From assembly GCA_018262195.1 (NCBI GenBank), contig JAGTRS010000020.1:1-64000 (forward strand): 64,000 bases of DNA, given 5' to 3'. Numbering within the stretch: the stretch's first letter is position 1; every line of letters begins with the position of its first letter. The notes beneath the pieces are model-generated. The model had not been told where the DNA came from. It made no database searches and was given only the letters and a program-made list of their open reading frames with translations. This document shows, piece after piece, positions 8,329-19,241 of the stretch. The position numbers and the translations under genes were made by a program. Source of the DNA: Pseudomonadota bacterium (lineage in GTDB: Bacteria; Pseudomonadota; Gammaproteobacteria; Burkholderiales; Rhodocyclaceae).

Positions 8329-9846
8329 TCAGCCACCCATCACCCGGTTCTTGCCGGCTCGCTTGGCCAGGTACATGGCCTGGTCAGCCCGCCGGATCGC
8401 GTCGGTACCGCTTTCTTCCGGCTTCAACTGGGCCACGCCTGCACTGAAGGTAATCAAAATCTTTTCATTCCCGCTCAGGTAGATCGCCTTGGTAAGCTCG
8501 CGCTGCAAGCGGGTCATCGCCTCGATACCCTGCTCAAGTGTCGTATCCGGCATCAGGACAACGAACTCCTCGCCGCCGTAACGAGCCAGCGTATCGCTCG
8601 GCCGCAGGTTGCTCCGGGTAACGTCAGCCAGATGGATCAAGGCGCCATCGCCGGCATCATGGCCAAGCCGGTCATTGAGTTTCTTGAAATTATCGATATC
8701 GAGCAGGCTGATCGACAGTGGTAGGTCCTTGCGCCGCATGCATGAAACCTCACGCGCCAAGGCCTCATCCAGACCCTTGCGGTTCAGGGCATCGGTCAAT
8801 GGGTCGTGGCGGGCCAGCGCGCTGGCGTTATCCAGTTCCTGATGCAACTGCATCAGCTCCGACTCGGTGATCAACACCTTGTCTTGCAACGTTTTCAATT
8901 GCTCGCGTGATAGCGCGGTTTCTTCGGCCATCGCATGTGTTGCATTGATCACATCATCCAGCAAAGGCCGCAAATCATCGACGCTTGAGACCTTCTCGAT
9001 CTGGCGAGCGCTTTCCTCGATGCGCCCCTCGAACTCACTGCTCGAGCGGTTCATGGTCGCCAGTCGCTCAATGAACTCGGCCAGCATATGGCGCATTTCA
9101 GCCTGCGCCTCGACAGAACGAGACTTGGCACGCCCCTGCCTTTCCATGACATCGCGCAAGCGACGCTCCATCTCGTCGAGATGGCGCAGGGTCAAGGGCG
9201 GGGCAACAGCAGCCAGAAGGCCATCAATCTGCCCCTTGAGCCAGCTGTCATCAACACTCAGCTCGCCAATATTCTCGATGATCATATGCAGGAGCTTGAG
9301 CAAGGCCCCTTTGATCTCTACCTGCTCTTCGGCCGCGGCGCACACCTGGTAAGCCAGACTGGCCAGAAGCTCCTGAACAAGAGTAAGTTCGACCGTCGGC
9401 TGCTTGAGCAGCAGCAGCAATCCACCAGCCATTTCGGCAACACGCGAGTTATCGTCACCCAGCGCCGGCAGAACACCTTCAACCAGACGGGCGAGCTTGC
9501 CGGCAAACTCAGCGGGCAGCGAGGGCGGCTGAGTAGCCTGCTCGCCGGATGGCGGCACAACACCGGCTTGGGCAAATGCATTCAACGCCTCGCTCACACA
9601 CTGCCAGCTACGACGGCCAATTGCCGAACCGAGCAAATCCAGCGACTGCTGTTGCCGCTCATTGCGGGGCACCAGCTGAGTCGACAGTTGCCGCAACGGG
9701 CCTTCCGGAAAAGGAAGGGTATTCGGCACGCCGGCTATCTCGTTGTAGCACGCCTGATAATTGGCCGGCGTCGGCTGCAAGTGACTGGTAGCAAGGCGCC
9801 TTAGCGCTTCTCGCGCAATATCTGAGGGCTGTTTTTGGTCGTTCAT
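8329..9846 (-). CDS. GGDEF-domain protein, probable diguanylate cyclase
   Basis: The ORF opens at 10020, but the first 58 residues look non-coding, so the ATG at 9846 (MNDQKQPSDIAREALRRL) is preferred, giving about 505 residues. An alpha-helical N-terminal region with coiled-coil character covers about residues 1-330. A C-terminal GGDEF domain carries the active-site RYGGEEF and an upstream RPSD inhibitory I-site at the canonical five-residue spacing. This predicts c-di-GMP synthesis with product inhibition. No transmembrane segment or recognisable sensor domain is visible. The start has no clear Shine-Dalgarno sequence. Confidence 0.88.
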   Translation of the reverse strand: MNDQKQPSDIAREALRRLATSHLQPTPANYQACYNEIAGVPNTLPFPEGPLRQLSTQLVPRNERQQQSLDLLGSAIGRRSWQCVSEALNAFAQAGVVPPSGEQATQPPSLPAEFAGKLARLVEGVLPALGDDNSRVAEMAGGLLLLLKQPTVELTLVQELLASLAYQVCAAAEEQVEIKGALLKLLHMIIENIGELSVDDSWLKGQIDGLLAAVAPPLTLRHLDEMERRLRDVMERQGRAKSRSVEAQAEMRHMLAEFIERLATMNRSSSEFEGRIEESARQIEKVSSVDDLRPLLDDVINATHAMAEETALSREQLKTLQDKVLITESELMQLHQELDNASALARHDPLTDALNRKGLDEALAREVSCMRRKDLPLSISLLDIDNFKKLNDRLGHDAGDGALIHLADVTRSNLRPSDTLARYGGEEFVVLMPDTTLEQGIEAMTRLQRELTKAIYLSGNEKILITFSAGVAQLKPEESGTDAIRRADQAMYLAKRAGKNRVMGG

Positions 9847-10065
9847 GGAGGCGATAAATGGCTTCGGTGGCGAGACAAGGCACCTGCAGAGTCGGTAAGT
9901 GAGTTTATCCCATCCGGGCTCTCGACTTGCAAGATAGTTCGCCTCGACTTTCGCCACTTGGCAGCGCATGGCTTGAAGCCCCAAATCGCCGGGCCGCAAC
10001 TTGCGTTGGCGTGTTAACATGCTCGTTTAGCTTTGCAGCCCGGCCCGGCCGGCGTTTACCGTCAA

Positions 10066-11586
10066 ATGCGTATCCTTCGCCTGCTCAAGATCGCCTCTGT
10101 TGCCAGCCGCTTCGGTCTGGACGAGATGGTGCTCGAACACGAGCCGAGCGGCCGTCTCGTGCGCATCGCCAATGCCCTGCAATTCTGGCGCGACCTGACT
10201 ACCCCGCGCGCCGTTCGCCTGCGCCTCGCCCTGGAATCACTGGGGCCGATTTTCGTCAAGTTCGGCCAGGTGTTATCCACCCGCCGCGACCTGATGCCGC
10301 CCGACATTGCCGACGAACTGGCCAGGCTGCAGGATCGCGTCCCGCCGTTCGACTCGGCGCTTGCCCTGGCTGAAATCGAAAAAGCCTACGGACGCCCAGC
10401 CAGCGAAGTCTTTGCCGAGTTCGACGCGACCCCGATCGCCTCCGCCTCGATCGCCCAGGTTCACTTCGCCAAGTTGCGTGACGAGGATGGCGGCCACGAG
10501 GTCGCGGTCAAGATTCTCCGCCCCAACATGCTCGCGGTTATCGAGCACGATCTGGCGCTGATGGACAACCTGGCCATGCTGCTTGAAAAGCTGTGGTCAG
10601 ATGGCAAGCGCCTGAAACCGCGCGAGGTGGTCGCTGAATTCGCCAAATACCTACGCGACGAACTCGACCTGATGCGGGAAGCGGCCAATGCCTCGCAACT
10701 CCGGCGCAATTTCACCGACTCGACACTACTGATCGTTCCCGAGGTGCATTGGGATTTCTGTACCTCGACTGTAATGGTGATGGAGCGCATGAAGGGCACG
10801 CCGATCTCGCAGATCGACAAGCTGCGCGCCGACGGTATCGACCTCTCCAAACTGTCGGCTGCCGGGGTCGAGATCTTCTTCACGCAGGTCTTCCGCGACG
10901 GCTTCTTCCACGCCGACATGCACCCGGGAAACATCTTCGTCGCCCCCGATGGCCGCTACATCGCCCTTGATTTCGGCATCGTCGGCACACTGACCGACTC
11001 GGACAAGAACTACCTCGCCCAGAACTTTCTCGCCTTCTTCCGCCGCGATTACAAGCGCGTCGCCGAAGCCCACATCGAGTCGGGCTGGGCGCCGAAAGAC
11101 ACCCGGGTTGACGAGTTCGAAGCGGCCATCCGCGCCGTCTGCGAACCGATCTTCGACCGCCCGCTAAAGGATATTTCCTTCGGCAAGATCCTGCTCCGCC
11201 TGTTCCAGACCTCGCGTCGCTTCAACGTCGAGATCCAGCCGCAACTGGTCATGCTGCAGAAGACACTGCTCAACATTGAGGGTCTCGGCCGCCAGCTTGA
11301 CCCTGAACTCGACCTCTGGAAGACCGCCAAGCCCTTCCTCGAGCGCTGGATGAGCGAACAGATAGGCTGGCGCGGATTGATCAAGACCTTCAAGCAGGAG
11401 GCGCCCTATCTGGCGCGCACCATTCCACAACTGCCGCGCCTCGTCCATCAGGCGCTGTCCAATCCGACCAAGGCCGACCTGCAACCTCAACTCACCCAAC
11501 TGATCGCCGCCCAGCACCAGCAGAACCGCTGGCTGGCCATCATCGCCCTGTTGCTCGCCCTGCTCGTCGGCGCGCTGTTCGCCTGA
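10066..11586 (+). CDS. ubiB: UbiB, ubiquinone biosynthesis ABC1/ADCK-family protein
   Basis: The ATG at 10066 ([16 protein letters not shown]) is chosen over the ORF-track TTG at 10033, giving 506 residues. It has the UbiB-family KxGQ motif ([14 protein letters not shown], about residue 65), the kinase-like nucleotide-binding and catalytic blocks ([18 protein letters not shown]), and a C-terminal hydrophobic segment ([18 protein letters not shown]) for membrane attachment. UbiB is an atypical ATPase required for ubiquinone synthesis, fitting a respiring proteobacterium. It is divergent from the GGDEF gene and four bases upstream of the helicase gene. Confidence 0.94.
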   Translation: MRILRLLKIASVASRFGLDEMVLEHEPSGRLVRIANALQFWRDLTTPRAVRLRLALESLGPIFVKFGQVLSTRRDLMPPDIADELARLQDRVPPFDSALALAEIEKAYGRPASEVFAEFDATPIASASIAQVHFAKLRDEDGGHEVAVKILRPNMLAVIEHDLALMDNLAMLLEKLWSDGKRLKPREVVAEFAKYLRDELDLMREAANASQLRRNFTDSTLLIVPEVHWDFCTSTVMVMERMKGTPISQIDKLRADGIDLSKLSAAGVEIFFTQVFRDGFFHADMHPGNIFVAPDGRYIALDFGIVGTLTDSDKNYLAQNFLAFFRRDYKRVAEAHIESGWAPKDTRVDEFEAAIRAVCEPIFDRPLKDISFGKILLRLFQTSRRFNVEIQPQLVMLQKTLLNIEGLGRQLDPELDLWKTAKPFLERWMSEQIGWRGLIKTFKQEAPYLARTIPQLPRLVHQALSNPTKADLQPQLTQLIAAQHQQNRWLAIIALLLALLVGALFA

Positions 11587-11590
11587 CCCG

Positions 11591-14500
11591 ATGGCTGTAG
11601 TCACCCTCGAAACCTTCACTGCTGAGCACGTTGCCGAGTGGTTCGCCACCCGAGACATCAACAAGGCAAAACCCTACGTCGACCTGGTTCGCGACCTTGA
11701 GATCAATGGCAGCCAGCTCAGTGCCATCGTCCCCGGCTCGGCCAAGATGCCTTATACGGTGCAGGCCTACCTGAGCCAGGCACAAAGCGGCGAAATGATG
11801 GTGGTCAGCCGTTGTACCTGCAATGTCGGCCGCCACTGCAAACACGTCGCGGCCATGCTGCTCAAGGCCATCGAGGAGCGCAACCCGAAGGAACGAGTCA
11901 GCAATAGCGTCCTTTCCTGGGTCGAAGACCTGCGCCGTACCTCGATTGCCGTCGCCAAGAAAAAAGCCCGCCCGGCCAGCGCCCGGCAGCAGCTGTTCTA
12001 CATCCTTAAATGGACGGCCGACAAGCGTCATTTCGGCATCGAGATCCGCAAGGGCAAGTTCCCGGAAAGCGCCGAAGAATGGTGGAAGGTCGACCGCGCG
12101 CTGGTCACCCCGCCGCAGTTCGTCACCGAGGAAGACCTCGGCATCCTGCGCCTGATCTGGGCTGACCGCGGCCACGAGACTGGATTGCGAGCGTTCGGCC
12201 TCGGGCCGGCACACGGCGCTGAAATCCTGCAGCGCATGGCGGCCAGCCACCGGCTTTACCCGGAAGACGATCTTGGCCTGCCGCTCAACGCCAGCGCTAT
12301 CCGCCCGGCCAGCATCGGCTGGCAGGTCGACGGCATGGGCTTCCAACGTCCCTATCTGAAGCCGGAACCATCGGCCGAGATGATCATCAACGTCGATCCG
12401 CCTTGGTACGTCGATCTGGCCGAAGGTGAAGCCGGCCCGCTCGAGGTAACCGGCAACCCCGGTGTGGTCAATCGCCTGTTCTCGCTGCCGCCACTGTCCG
12501 CCAAGGAAGCGGCACTGGTCGCCGAAGCATTGTCCGAACTTGCCCCCGACCTGCCGCTGCCCGGCGACGATGCCGGCGCCCGCCTGCGCCTGGTCGATGC
12601 CCCGCTGCAACCGATCCTCCAGTTCGAAACACTGCATACCCATGGCCATCGCGCCTGGCGCAACTATCCGCAGAATTTCGGCGGCGACTCCTTCGATGTC
12701 GCCAAGGTCGTATTCCGCTACGCCGACACCGATGTCCGCCCCGAAGAAAAAAGTGAATTCATCACCCTGCCCGAAGGCGAGACTATCCGCCTGAAACGCC
12801 GGCCGGAAAAGGAAGCCAGGGCCCTGCAGACACTGGAAGGTTTTGGCCTGCAAAAGATTCCCAGCCACACCCTGCACACCTTTGGCAGCCCGCCGGAAGG
12901 CATCTATGGGCTGGCCGAAGAATCGCTGTGGGTGCCCTTCATGCAGGACGCCCAGCGCCTGAAGGAAGCCGGCTGGCAGATCGAATTCCCCGAGGACTTC
13001 CGCCACCACGTGATCGAAGTTGATGGCTGGGAAGCCGAGCTGTTCGAGGCCGACAACGGCTGGTTTAACCTCGACATGGGCATCATCGTCGAAGGCGAAC
13101 GCCTGCCGCTGGCCCCGCTGCTCGCCAACCTTTTCCGCACCGACCCGCGCTGGCTGGAAGCGACCGAACTCGAACGCGTGCCCGACACCGAGGGCATCGA
13201 CCTCTACACCCCCCGTGGCAAGCGGCTGCGCGTGCCGGCCGGCCGCATCAAGCCCCTCGCCGCGACGCTGATCGACCTGTTCGACGGCTTCTCCGGTGGC
13301 AATGTGCTGCGCCTGTCACGCTTCGATGCGCCGCGTCTGGCCGAACTGTCCGACATCAGCCGCTGGCAGTTCCGCGGTCAGAGCGACATCATGGCCATGG
13401 CCGAACGCCTGCTCGACGCCCAGGGTATTGGCGATGTCGCGCCCCCTGCCGGCTTCCGGCTTGATCTGCGCCCTTATCAAAAGGAAGGCCTGGCCTGGCT
13501 GCAATTCCTGCGCGAACATGAACTGTCGGGTATTCTGGCTGACGACATGGGTCTCGGCAAGACCGCCCAGACCCTGGCTCACCTGCTGCTTGAAAAGGAA
13601 GCCGGTCGCCTGGAAAAACCGGCCCTGATCATCCTGCCGACTTCGCTGATCTTCAACTGGAAGAACGAGGCGGCGCGTTTCGCCCCCGACCTCAAGGTAC
13701 TGTCGCTGCACGGCCCGGAACGCAAGACCCAATTTGGTGAAATCACCAAACACGACGTAATCCTGACCACCTACCCGCTGCTCTGGCGCGATGCCGACGA
13801 ACTGATGCAGCACAGCTACCACCTGCTCATTCTCGATGAGGCGCAGACGGTCAAGAACGCCCAGAGTCAGAGCGCCGAGGCGGTGCGCAAGATCGACGCT
13901 CGCCATCGCCTGTGCCTGACCGGTACGCCGCTGGAAAATCATCTCGGTGAGTTGTGGAGCCAGTTCGACTTCCTGCTCCCCGGCTTCCTCGGCACCAGCA
14001 AGCAGTTCAACCGCCACTGGCGGACACCGATCGAGAAGCAGGGCGACATGGCCCGGCGCAGCCTGCTGGCGCGGCGCATTCGCCCCTTCATCCTGCGTCG
14101 CAAGAAGGAAGACGTGGCACAGGAACTGCCGCCGAAGACCATCATCATCCGCAGCGTCGAACTCGAAGGCGCCCAGCGCGACCTCTACGAAACCGTTCGG
14201 GCGGCGATGGATGCCAAGGTACGCGATGAAATCGCCAGCAAGGGTTTTGCCCGCAGCCAGATCGTCATCCTCGATGCCCTGCTCAAGCTGCGTCAGGTCT
14301 GCTGCGATCCTCGCCTGGTCAAGGCCAACTCCGCCCGCAAGGTAACGGAACGGGCCAAACTCGATCTGCTGATGGCCATGCTGCCCGAGTTGGTCGACGA
14401 AGGCCGGCGCGTCCTCGTCTTCTCGCAATTCACCAGCATGCTGGCACTGATCGAACATGAACTCGACAAGGCCGGGATTACCTACGTCACACTGACCGGC

Positions 14501-14866
14501 GACACCGTCGACCGCGAAGTACCGATCCGCCGCTTCCAGGACTGCGAAGTGCCGATCTTCCTGATCAGTCTGAAGGCTGGTGGTGTCGGTCTCAACCTGA
14601 CGGCCGCCGACACCGTGATCCACTACGACCCGTGGTGGAACCCGGCCGTCGAAAACCAGGCCACCGACCGCGCCCACCGCCTTGGTCAGGACAAGCCGGT
14701 CTTCGTTTACAAGCTGATCGTCAGTGGCAGTATCGAGGAAAAAATTCTCGCCCTGCAGGAACGCAAGGCCGAACTGGCCGCTGGCATTCTGTCCGATGAC
14801 CATCGCGTGGATGTCAAGTTCGGTACTGACGACCTCGCAGCACTGTTTGAGCCATTGCCGGAGTAA
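11591..14866 (+). CDS. SWIM zinc-finger SNF2-family helicase
   Basis: A 1091-residue protein. Near residue 75 there is a SWIM finger with C-x-C-x5-C-x-H spacing (CTCNVGRHCKH). A long central region of unknown fold follows, then a SNF2 ATPase: motif I DDMGLGKTAQT (about residue 650), motif II LDEAQTVKN (about 750), and the helicase C lobe with VFSQFTSMLALIEHEL, LKAGGVGLNLTAA and DRAHRLGQ. Such proteins translocate on double-stranded DNA; the physiological target of this bacterial group is not known. It begins four bases after ubiB, a probable operon of unrelated functions. Confidence 0.93.
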   Translation: MAVVTLETFTAEHVAEWFATRDINKAKPYVDLVRDLEINGSQLSAIVPGSAKMPYTVQAYLSQAQSGEMMVVSRCTCNVGRHCKHVAAMLLKAIEERNPKERVSNSVLSWVEDLRRTSIAVAKKKARPASARQQLFYILKWTADKRHFGIEIRKGKFPESAEEWWKVDRALVTPPQFVTEEDLGILRLIWADRGHETGLRAFGLGPAHGAEILQRMAASHRLYPEDDLGLPLNASAIRPASIGWQVDGMGFQRPYLKPEPSAEMIINVDPPWYVDLAEGEAGPLEVTGNPGVVNRLFSLPPLSAKEAALVAEALSELAPDLPLPGDDAGARLRLVDAPLQPILQFETLHTHGHRAWRNYPQNFGGDSFDVAKVVFRYADTDVRPEEKSEFITLPEGETIRLKRRPEKEARALQTLEGFGLQKIPSHTLHTFGSPPEGIYGLAEESLWVPFMQDAQRLKEAGWQIEFPEDFRHHVIEVDGWEAELFEADNGWFNLDMGIIVEGERLPLAPLLANLFRTDPRWLEATELERVPDTEGIDLYTPRGKRLRVPAGRIKPLAATLIDLFDGFSGGNVLRLSRFDAPRLAELSDISRWQFRGQSDIMAMAERLLDAQGIGDVAPPAGFRLDLRPYQKEGLAWLQFLREHELSGILADDMGLGKTAQTLAHLLLEKEAGRLEKPALIILPTSLIFNWKNEAARFAPDLKVLSLHGPERKTQFGEITKHDVILTTYPLLWRDADELMQHSYHLLILDEAQTVKNAQSQSAEAVRKIDARHRLCLTGTPLENHLGELWSQFDFLLPGFLGTSKQFNRHWRTPIEKQGDMARRSLLARRIRPFILRRKKEDVAQELPPKTIIIRSVELEGAQRDLYETVRAAMDAKVRDEIASKGFARSQIVILDALLKLRQVCCDPRLVKANSARKVTERAKLDLLMAMLPELVDEGRRVLVFSQFTSMLALIEHELDKAGITYVTLTGDTVDREVPIRRFQDCEVPIFLISLKAGGVGLNLTAADTVIHYDPWWNPAVENQATDRAHRLGQDKPVFVYKLIVSGSIEEKILALQERKAELAAGILSDDHRVDVKFGTDDLAALFEPLPE

Positions 14867-14996
14867 GCAGGGCGCCACGGGGTACATGCATCAGGTTGCT
14901 ATCAAATTTCCGGTACAGCCCCCACCGTATCGATACCGCTTAGGCGCGGCAATGCCTACAATAGCCACAACAGGGTTTTCTAATAGAGGATTTGCC

Positions 14997-15437
14997 ATGT
15001 ACCGCATCATCGCTCTGCTTTGCCTTGGGCTCACCACCGCTACAGCCCATGCCGAGGAATGGATGGTCAAGAAAAAATTGGCCGTCAGCTTCGACGATGC
15101 CAAGGAATCAGTCGTCATGGCCATCGAAAACCGTGGCCTAGTGATCAATTACACCTCGCATATCGCCGACATGCTGGCCCGGACCGGGTCTGACATTGGT
15201 GCAACTCGCCAGATCTTCGACAAGGCAGAGATCGTCGAATTCTGTTCGGCCAAGCTGTCGCGCAAGATGATGGAAGTAGACCCGCACAACATCGTGCTCT
15301 GCCCCTTTGCCATCTCGATCTATACCTTGCCTGGCGAAAAAAATACGACTTGGCTGGCCTACCGGCTACCCAAGGGCGAAGCTGCGAAACTGGTCGCGCC
15401 CTTGTTCAAGGAAATCGCTGCCGAAGTCGGGCAATGA
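14997..15437 (+). CDS. Secreted DUF302-domain protein
   Basis: The ATG at 14997 (MYRIIALLCLGLTTATAHAEE) is chosen because it follows an AGAGGA ribosome-binding site and opens a clear signal peptide; the ORF-track start at 14724 lies inside the helicase gene. The mature protein of about 125 residues fits the DUF302 family (SFDDAKESVVMAIENRGLV and NIVLCPFAISIYTL). The function of DUF302 is not established. A possible -10 element (TACAAT, 14957-14962) lies upstream. Confidence 0.85.
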   Translation: MYRIIALLCLGLTTATAHAEEWMVKKKLAVSFDDAKESVVMAIENRGLVINYTSHIADMLARTGSDIGATRQIFDKAEIVEFCSAKLSRKMMEVDPHNIVLCPFAISIYTLPGEKNTTWLAYRLPKGEAAKLVAPLFKEIAAEVGQ

Positions 15438-15472
15438 TTCGCCCCTGAACGGCGCCGACGCAAGCACTTGGC

Positions 15473-18031
15473 TCAGCGTCCGGCGGCAAAGTCCAGCCAC
15501 CGCAGCAGAGCTGCGTACAACAGATTGGGATCAACCGGCTTGCTGACAAAGTCGTTCATGCCGGCAGCCATGCATTGCTCTCGATCCTCGGCAAAGGCAT
15601 TGGCTGTCATGGCAAGAATAGGCAGGCTCTGCCGGTTTTCGAGCTGGCGGATGCGCCGGGTCGCTTCCAGGCCGTCCATATGCGGCATCTGCATGTCCAT
15701 CAGGACCAGCGCATAGTCGTTGCGGCTTACCTTGTTGAGAGCTTCGCGGCCATCCTCGGCCACATCAATGGCCAGCCCGACATCCTCAACCAGCATCTGG
15801 GCGACTTCCCGATTGATCGGATCATCCTCGGCGAGGAGGACAACGCGCCCGGCATGGCGTTGTCGCAACGATGATTCGACATCGGCAGCCTGAGTAAGCA
15901 CGGCGCCCGTTTCGGCAACCCGTGCCTGGTGACGCTTCAGGCGCGCGGTAATCCAGAAAACACTGCCCTTGCCCGGCGTGCTTTCTGCGCCGGTAGCTCC
16001 GCCCATCAAAGCTGCCAGGTGACGGGTAATCGCCAAACCAAGCCCTGTCCCCCCGTATTTTCGGGTAGTCGATGGATCAGCTTGTTCAAAAGGCACAAAC
16101 AGGCGCCCAAGCGCTTCCGGGGATATTCCGATACCGGTGTCTTCCACCTCAAGTCGAATCAGTACGCTTTCGCGATCCTCTTCGATTATCTGGCTCCGCA
16201 GCGTAATCGATCCCTGCTCGGTAAATTTGATTGCGTTGTTGGCGTAGTTGATCAGCGCCTGGCGCAAGCGCGTGGGATCTCCCAGTACATTGGGCGGCAA
16301 ACCAACCGATTCCACCCGGACCGCCAGATTTTTCTCCCGCGCCCGCCCCCTGAGCATCTCTGCCACCTCGCCCAGCAACTGCGGAAGCATCAGCGGAACA
16401 GCTTCCAGCTCCACCTTGCCAGCTTCGATTTTGGACAGATCGAGAATGTCGTCGATGATCGAAAGCAAGTGCTTGCCTGAACCTTCAATCCGCTCCAGAG
16501 GCTCGTTCAGCGCGGCATCCGTCAGCCCGCGGCGCATCAGGTAGGCCGACCCGAGAATGGCATTCATCGGCGTCCTGATTTCATGGCTCATGCTGGCCAG
16601 GAAAGCGCTCTTGGCCTTCGTCGCCTGCTCGGCCTGCTCTTTGGCCTCCCGCAGTTCCAGCTCGCCACGTTTGCGTTCGCTGATATCACTGACAAAAGTG
16701 ATGTAGCGCGCCGGCTCGCGATCAGTTTCGGCACGATAGTAAATATTGATATTGACCGGAACCATATGCCCGGCTCGATGCAGATGTTGCGCATCGACGG
16801 ATACCCCGCCAGCCAGCCTGATTTTTTCGGTCGCCGAGGCAAACTCTTCCAGCGTGAAATTGGGATCTATATCCGGCACGCTCAGTTTCAGCATTTCGTC
16901 GACGCTATAGCCCAGCATGCTGGCAGCAACCTGATTCACGTAGACAAAGCGACCCTGAGCATCCACCCAATGAATGCCAATGCCGACGCGGTCCATGGCA
17001 AACATCGTTTGTTCGAGCTGGGCATTGGCCTGGGCCAAGGCCTGAGTTCGCTCCACAACCAGCGTTTCCAGATGTTGTCGATGTTTGTCGAGCTCTGTCT
17101 CACTAGCCCGGAGAGCCTCCTCAACGCGACGCCGCTCGGTAATTTCCCGGGCAATACCAAGGATACCGATCAAATGGCCTTCGCTATCACGCATCGGCGT
17201 CTTGATGGTCTCGAATAACCCGCGGTACTCATTGTCACCAAAGGTCAGCCACTCTTCGTTGATTGTCGGACCGCCGGCCGCTGCTGCAGCACGATCTTTC
17301 TCCCGGAAAAAATCGGCCAGATCCTTGTCAACAAAATCGTAGTCGGTGCGACCGACAATGTCATATTCGCTGGCATTGTAGAGCCGAGAGAACATCGGAT
17401 TGCAGGACAGGTAAATGCCATTCGTATCCTTGACCCAGACAAGATCTGGAATGGCGTCATAAAGACTATCCAGGAAGGCGCGTTCGCGTTCGCTCTGGGC
17501 CAGCGCCACCGCCAGCTCGGCCCGCGCATCATCGCGGTCAGCCGCCAGCGCCTTGGTCAGGCGGTCATTATTGCGACAAAGAACGATTGCCTTGGCAAGA
17601 TTGGCCAGCACCGGCTGGAAAACCTGGGTCAAGGGCAAGCTGCAAGATGGCGCCCCAGTGGCAAGCAACAAGAGGGTTCGCTGCTCGTCGACCGGCAGGC
17701 GCAAGGCGTGCGTATATGTCTGATCAAGCGAAAACGGCCTTAGAAGTATGGGGTCGGCCAGAAGCTCGACCTTCCCATTCAGCAAGCCTTCTGAAAGGTT
17801 CACCCGGGTACCGCCGAGGTCGACCAACATGTAGTCACCAACAGCTTTTTCCAGCGTCGCTGTCATGCCGAACTCGGAACGATGCTGTGCAGTCAGGACC
17901 ACTCCGGCCGGGAAGGAAGTGTGGAAGAGCAAGCGCTGAAGAACCCGCTTGAGCAGACTGTCGAGGTCGACCTCGCCGCCGATGGTCATCGACAGGTCAT
18001 AGAGAATGCTGAGAATCTGCTCGCGATTCAT
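15473..18031 (-). CDS. Hybrid sensor histidine kinase (GAF-like, two PAS, receiver)
   Basis: The ATG at 18031 ([15 protein letters not shown]) overlaps the FIST gene stop as ATGA and is preferred over the track start at 18052; this gives 852 residues. Domains in order: a GAF-like N-terminal region (about 1-165), PAS (about 190-310, [11 protein letters not shown]), PAS (about 340-460, [12 protein letters not shown]), HisKA with the phospho-histidine in [15 protein letters not shown] (about 478), HATPase ([19 protein letters not shown]) and a C-terminal receiver with [13 protein letters not shown] (aspartate about 780). There is no transmembrane segment, so sensing is cytoplasmic. No separate response regulator lies alongside. 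Confidence 0.93.
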   Translation of the reverse strand: MNREQILSILYDLSMTIGGEVDLDSLLKRVLQRLLFHTSFPAGVVLTAQHRSEFGMTATLEKAVGDYMLVDLGGTRVNLSEGLLNGKVELLADPILLRPFSLDQTYTHALRLPVDEQRTLLLLATGAPSCSLPLTQVFQPVLANLAKAIVLCRNNDRLTKALAADRDDARAELAVALAQSERERAFLDSLYDAIPDLVWVKDTNGIYLSCNPMFSRLYNASEYDIVGRTDYDFVDKDLADFFREKDRAAAAAGGPTINEEWLTFGDNEYRGLFETIKTPMRDSEGHLIGILGIAREITERRRVEEALRASETELDKHRQHLETLVVERTQALAQANAQLEQTMFAMDRVGIGIHWVDAQGRFVYVNQVAASMLGYSVDEMLKLSVPDIDPNFTLEEFASATEKIRLAGGVSVDAQHLHRAGHMVPVNINIYYRAETDREPARYITFVSDISERKRGELELREAKEQAEQATKAKSAFLASMSHEIRTPMNAILGSAYLMRRGLTDAALNEPLERIEGSGKHLLSIIDDILDLSKIEAGKVELEAVPLMLPQLLGEVAEMLRGRAREKNLAVRVESVGLPPNVLGDPTRLRQALINYANNAIKFTEQGSITLRSQIIEEDRESVLIRLEVEDTGIGISPEALGRLFVPFEQADPSTTRKYGGTGLGLAITRHLAALMGGATGAESTPGKGSVFWITARLKRHQARVAETGAVLTQAADVESSLRQRHAGRVVLLAEDDPINREVAQMLVEDVGLAIDVAEDGREALNKVSRNDYALVLMDMQMPHMDGLEATRRIRQLENRQSLPILAMTANAFAEDREQCMAAGMNDFVSKPVDPNLLYAALLRWLDFAAGR

Positions 18032-19170
18032 GTGCGCTTCAAAGACGTGCACACCAGGGTGGCGTTATGAAACATCGGATAACCCCAACGGACCGTGCTG
18101 CCAATCTCGCCCAGCGACAAGGCCCCTGCCACCTCGCCAACCCCGGTCGCAGCATGCAGTTCAATCAATTCTTTCTCGGCGTCCTGGCCAAGGTGCATAC
18201 GCCGGCCGGCGCAATAGAACGTCAGTAGCTGGGTTCCCGCCAAATCGCCTTGAACCCCGCGCAGATTTTCCGCCAAACGGGCTATGCAACCGTTCGCCCC
18301 GGCACCCGGCGCCTGCAGAAGCACGAGCATCGAATTTTCGGGAATCTCCCCAACGCAGAACAAGGAGCCGTCCTCGGCCAGCGCCACCGGAATGCGCACC
18401 ACGACATCACCATTGGCACGCAGAATACCCACCGGGAAATGCACGGCATACTCGTAGAAATTGTCGCGCGTCAGGTCAATGCCGTATTGCGCCTTGATGA
18501 TTTCCTGATAAACATCGAAAGCCGGGCGCCAATCGATCATTGCGATCCGGTTGCCATCGGTCGAGGTCGCGCTCATGGCATGTTCAGGTTGCAGGAATCC
18601 ATGCTCCAGCACCGGCGCCATCCTGCCCGGCAACAGCAGGCCAAGTATCCCGTCACCCACGACTTCGGATTCATTGAAAAGGCAGGGCATGGGCTGGAAG
18701 GTTTCGCTGCCCGCATTGACGCCAGCGTATTCGACACGGTTCGCGAGTTCCAGATAGAGGCCATCCAGAATGCTCGCAATGTTGGGAATCATGCCGTCAA
18801 ACACCATGAACAGGGTTGGCTTTGGTCCGCTTGATTGGCAATGCTGCAAACAATCCCGGGCAGCTGCGAGTAGCTTATGTACAGCTGACCCGCCTTCCGC
18901 GTTGATGGCCGACAATAGGAAATACGGCGGCATCTGGTCAAAATTCAGCAACCACGCACCACTGGTCGTAAATCCATGGTCTTCGACCAAGGCCGGAAAA
19001 ATCGCCCCGGCCAATGCTAGTCCCCGCTGCCGACAAGCGTCCTGCAGCATGGAGACATGGCCTTTTTCCGCCTCCGGCAGCAAGGCAAAAATTCCAGACC
19101 CGGTCGAGTGGGAACCCCAATCGGTCAGTGCCCGCTCGATGCCCTCTGCCGTCATTTCAATGTGGCGCAT
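18028..19170 (-). CDS. FIST-domain sensory protein
   Basis: The ATG at 19170 ([15 protein letters not shown]) is preferred because the upstream part of the ORF (to 19245) looks non-coding; this gives about 380 residues. The sequence fits the FIST-N plus FIST-C architecture: an N-terminal half with [14 protein letters not shown] and [11 protein letters not shown], and a C-terminal half with [29 protein letters not shown] and [18 protein letters not shown] proteins are proposed small-ligand (amino-acid-like) sensors linked to signal transduction. Its stop overlaps the hybrid kinase start by four bases, so it probably supplies that kinase's input. Confidence 0.85.
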   Translation of the reverse strand: MRHIEMTAEGIERALTDWGSHSTGSGIFALLPEAEKGHVSMLQDACRQRGLALAGAIFPALVEDHGFTTSGAWLLNFDQMPPYFLLSAINAEGGSAVHKLLAAARDCLQHCQSSGPKPTLFMVFDGMIPNIASILDGLYLELANRVEYAGVNAGSETFQPMPCLFNESEVVGDGILGLLLPGRMAPVLEHGFLQPEHAMSATSTDGNRIAMIDWRPAFDVYQEIIKAQYGIDLTRDNFYEYAVHFPVGILRANGDVVVRIPVALAEDGSLFCVGEIPENSMLVLLQAPGAGANGCIARLAENLRGVQGDLAGTQLLTFYCAGRRMHLGQDAEKELIELHAATGVGEVAGALSLGEIGSTVRWGYPMFHNATLVCTSLKRT

Positions 19171-19241
19171 TGATGTCAATTTACAAACCGTTGTGGGGGT
19201 TTTTGCAATTTTGTCGATTGTCCGCCAATACCCCGCCAAAC

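Noticed and set aside
11540-13009. 489-residue minus-strand ORF
   Set aside because: Antisense shadow of the SNF2 helicase gene, which has clear motifs in the other strand; composition is typical of a high-GC mirror frame.
13316-14887. 523-residue minus-strand ORF
   Set aside because: Lies entirely opposite the helicase ATPase domain and has no recognisable family.
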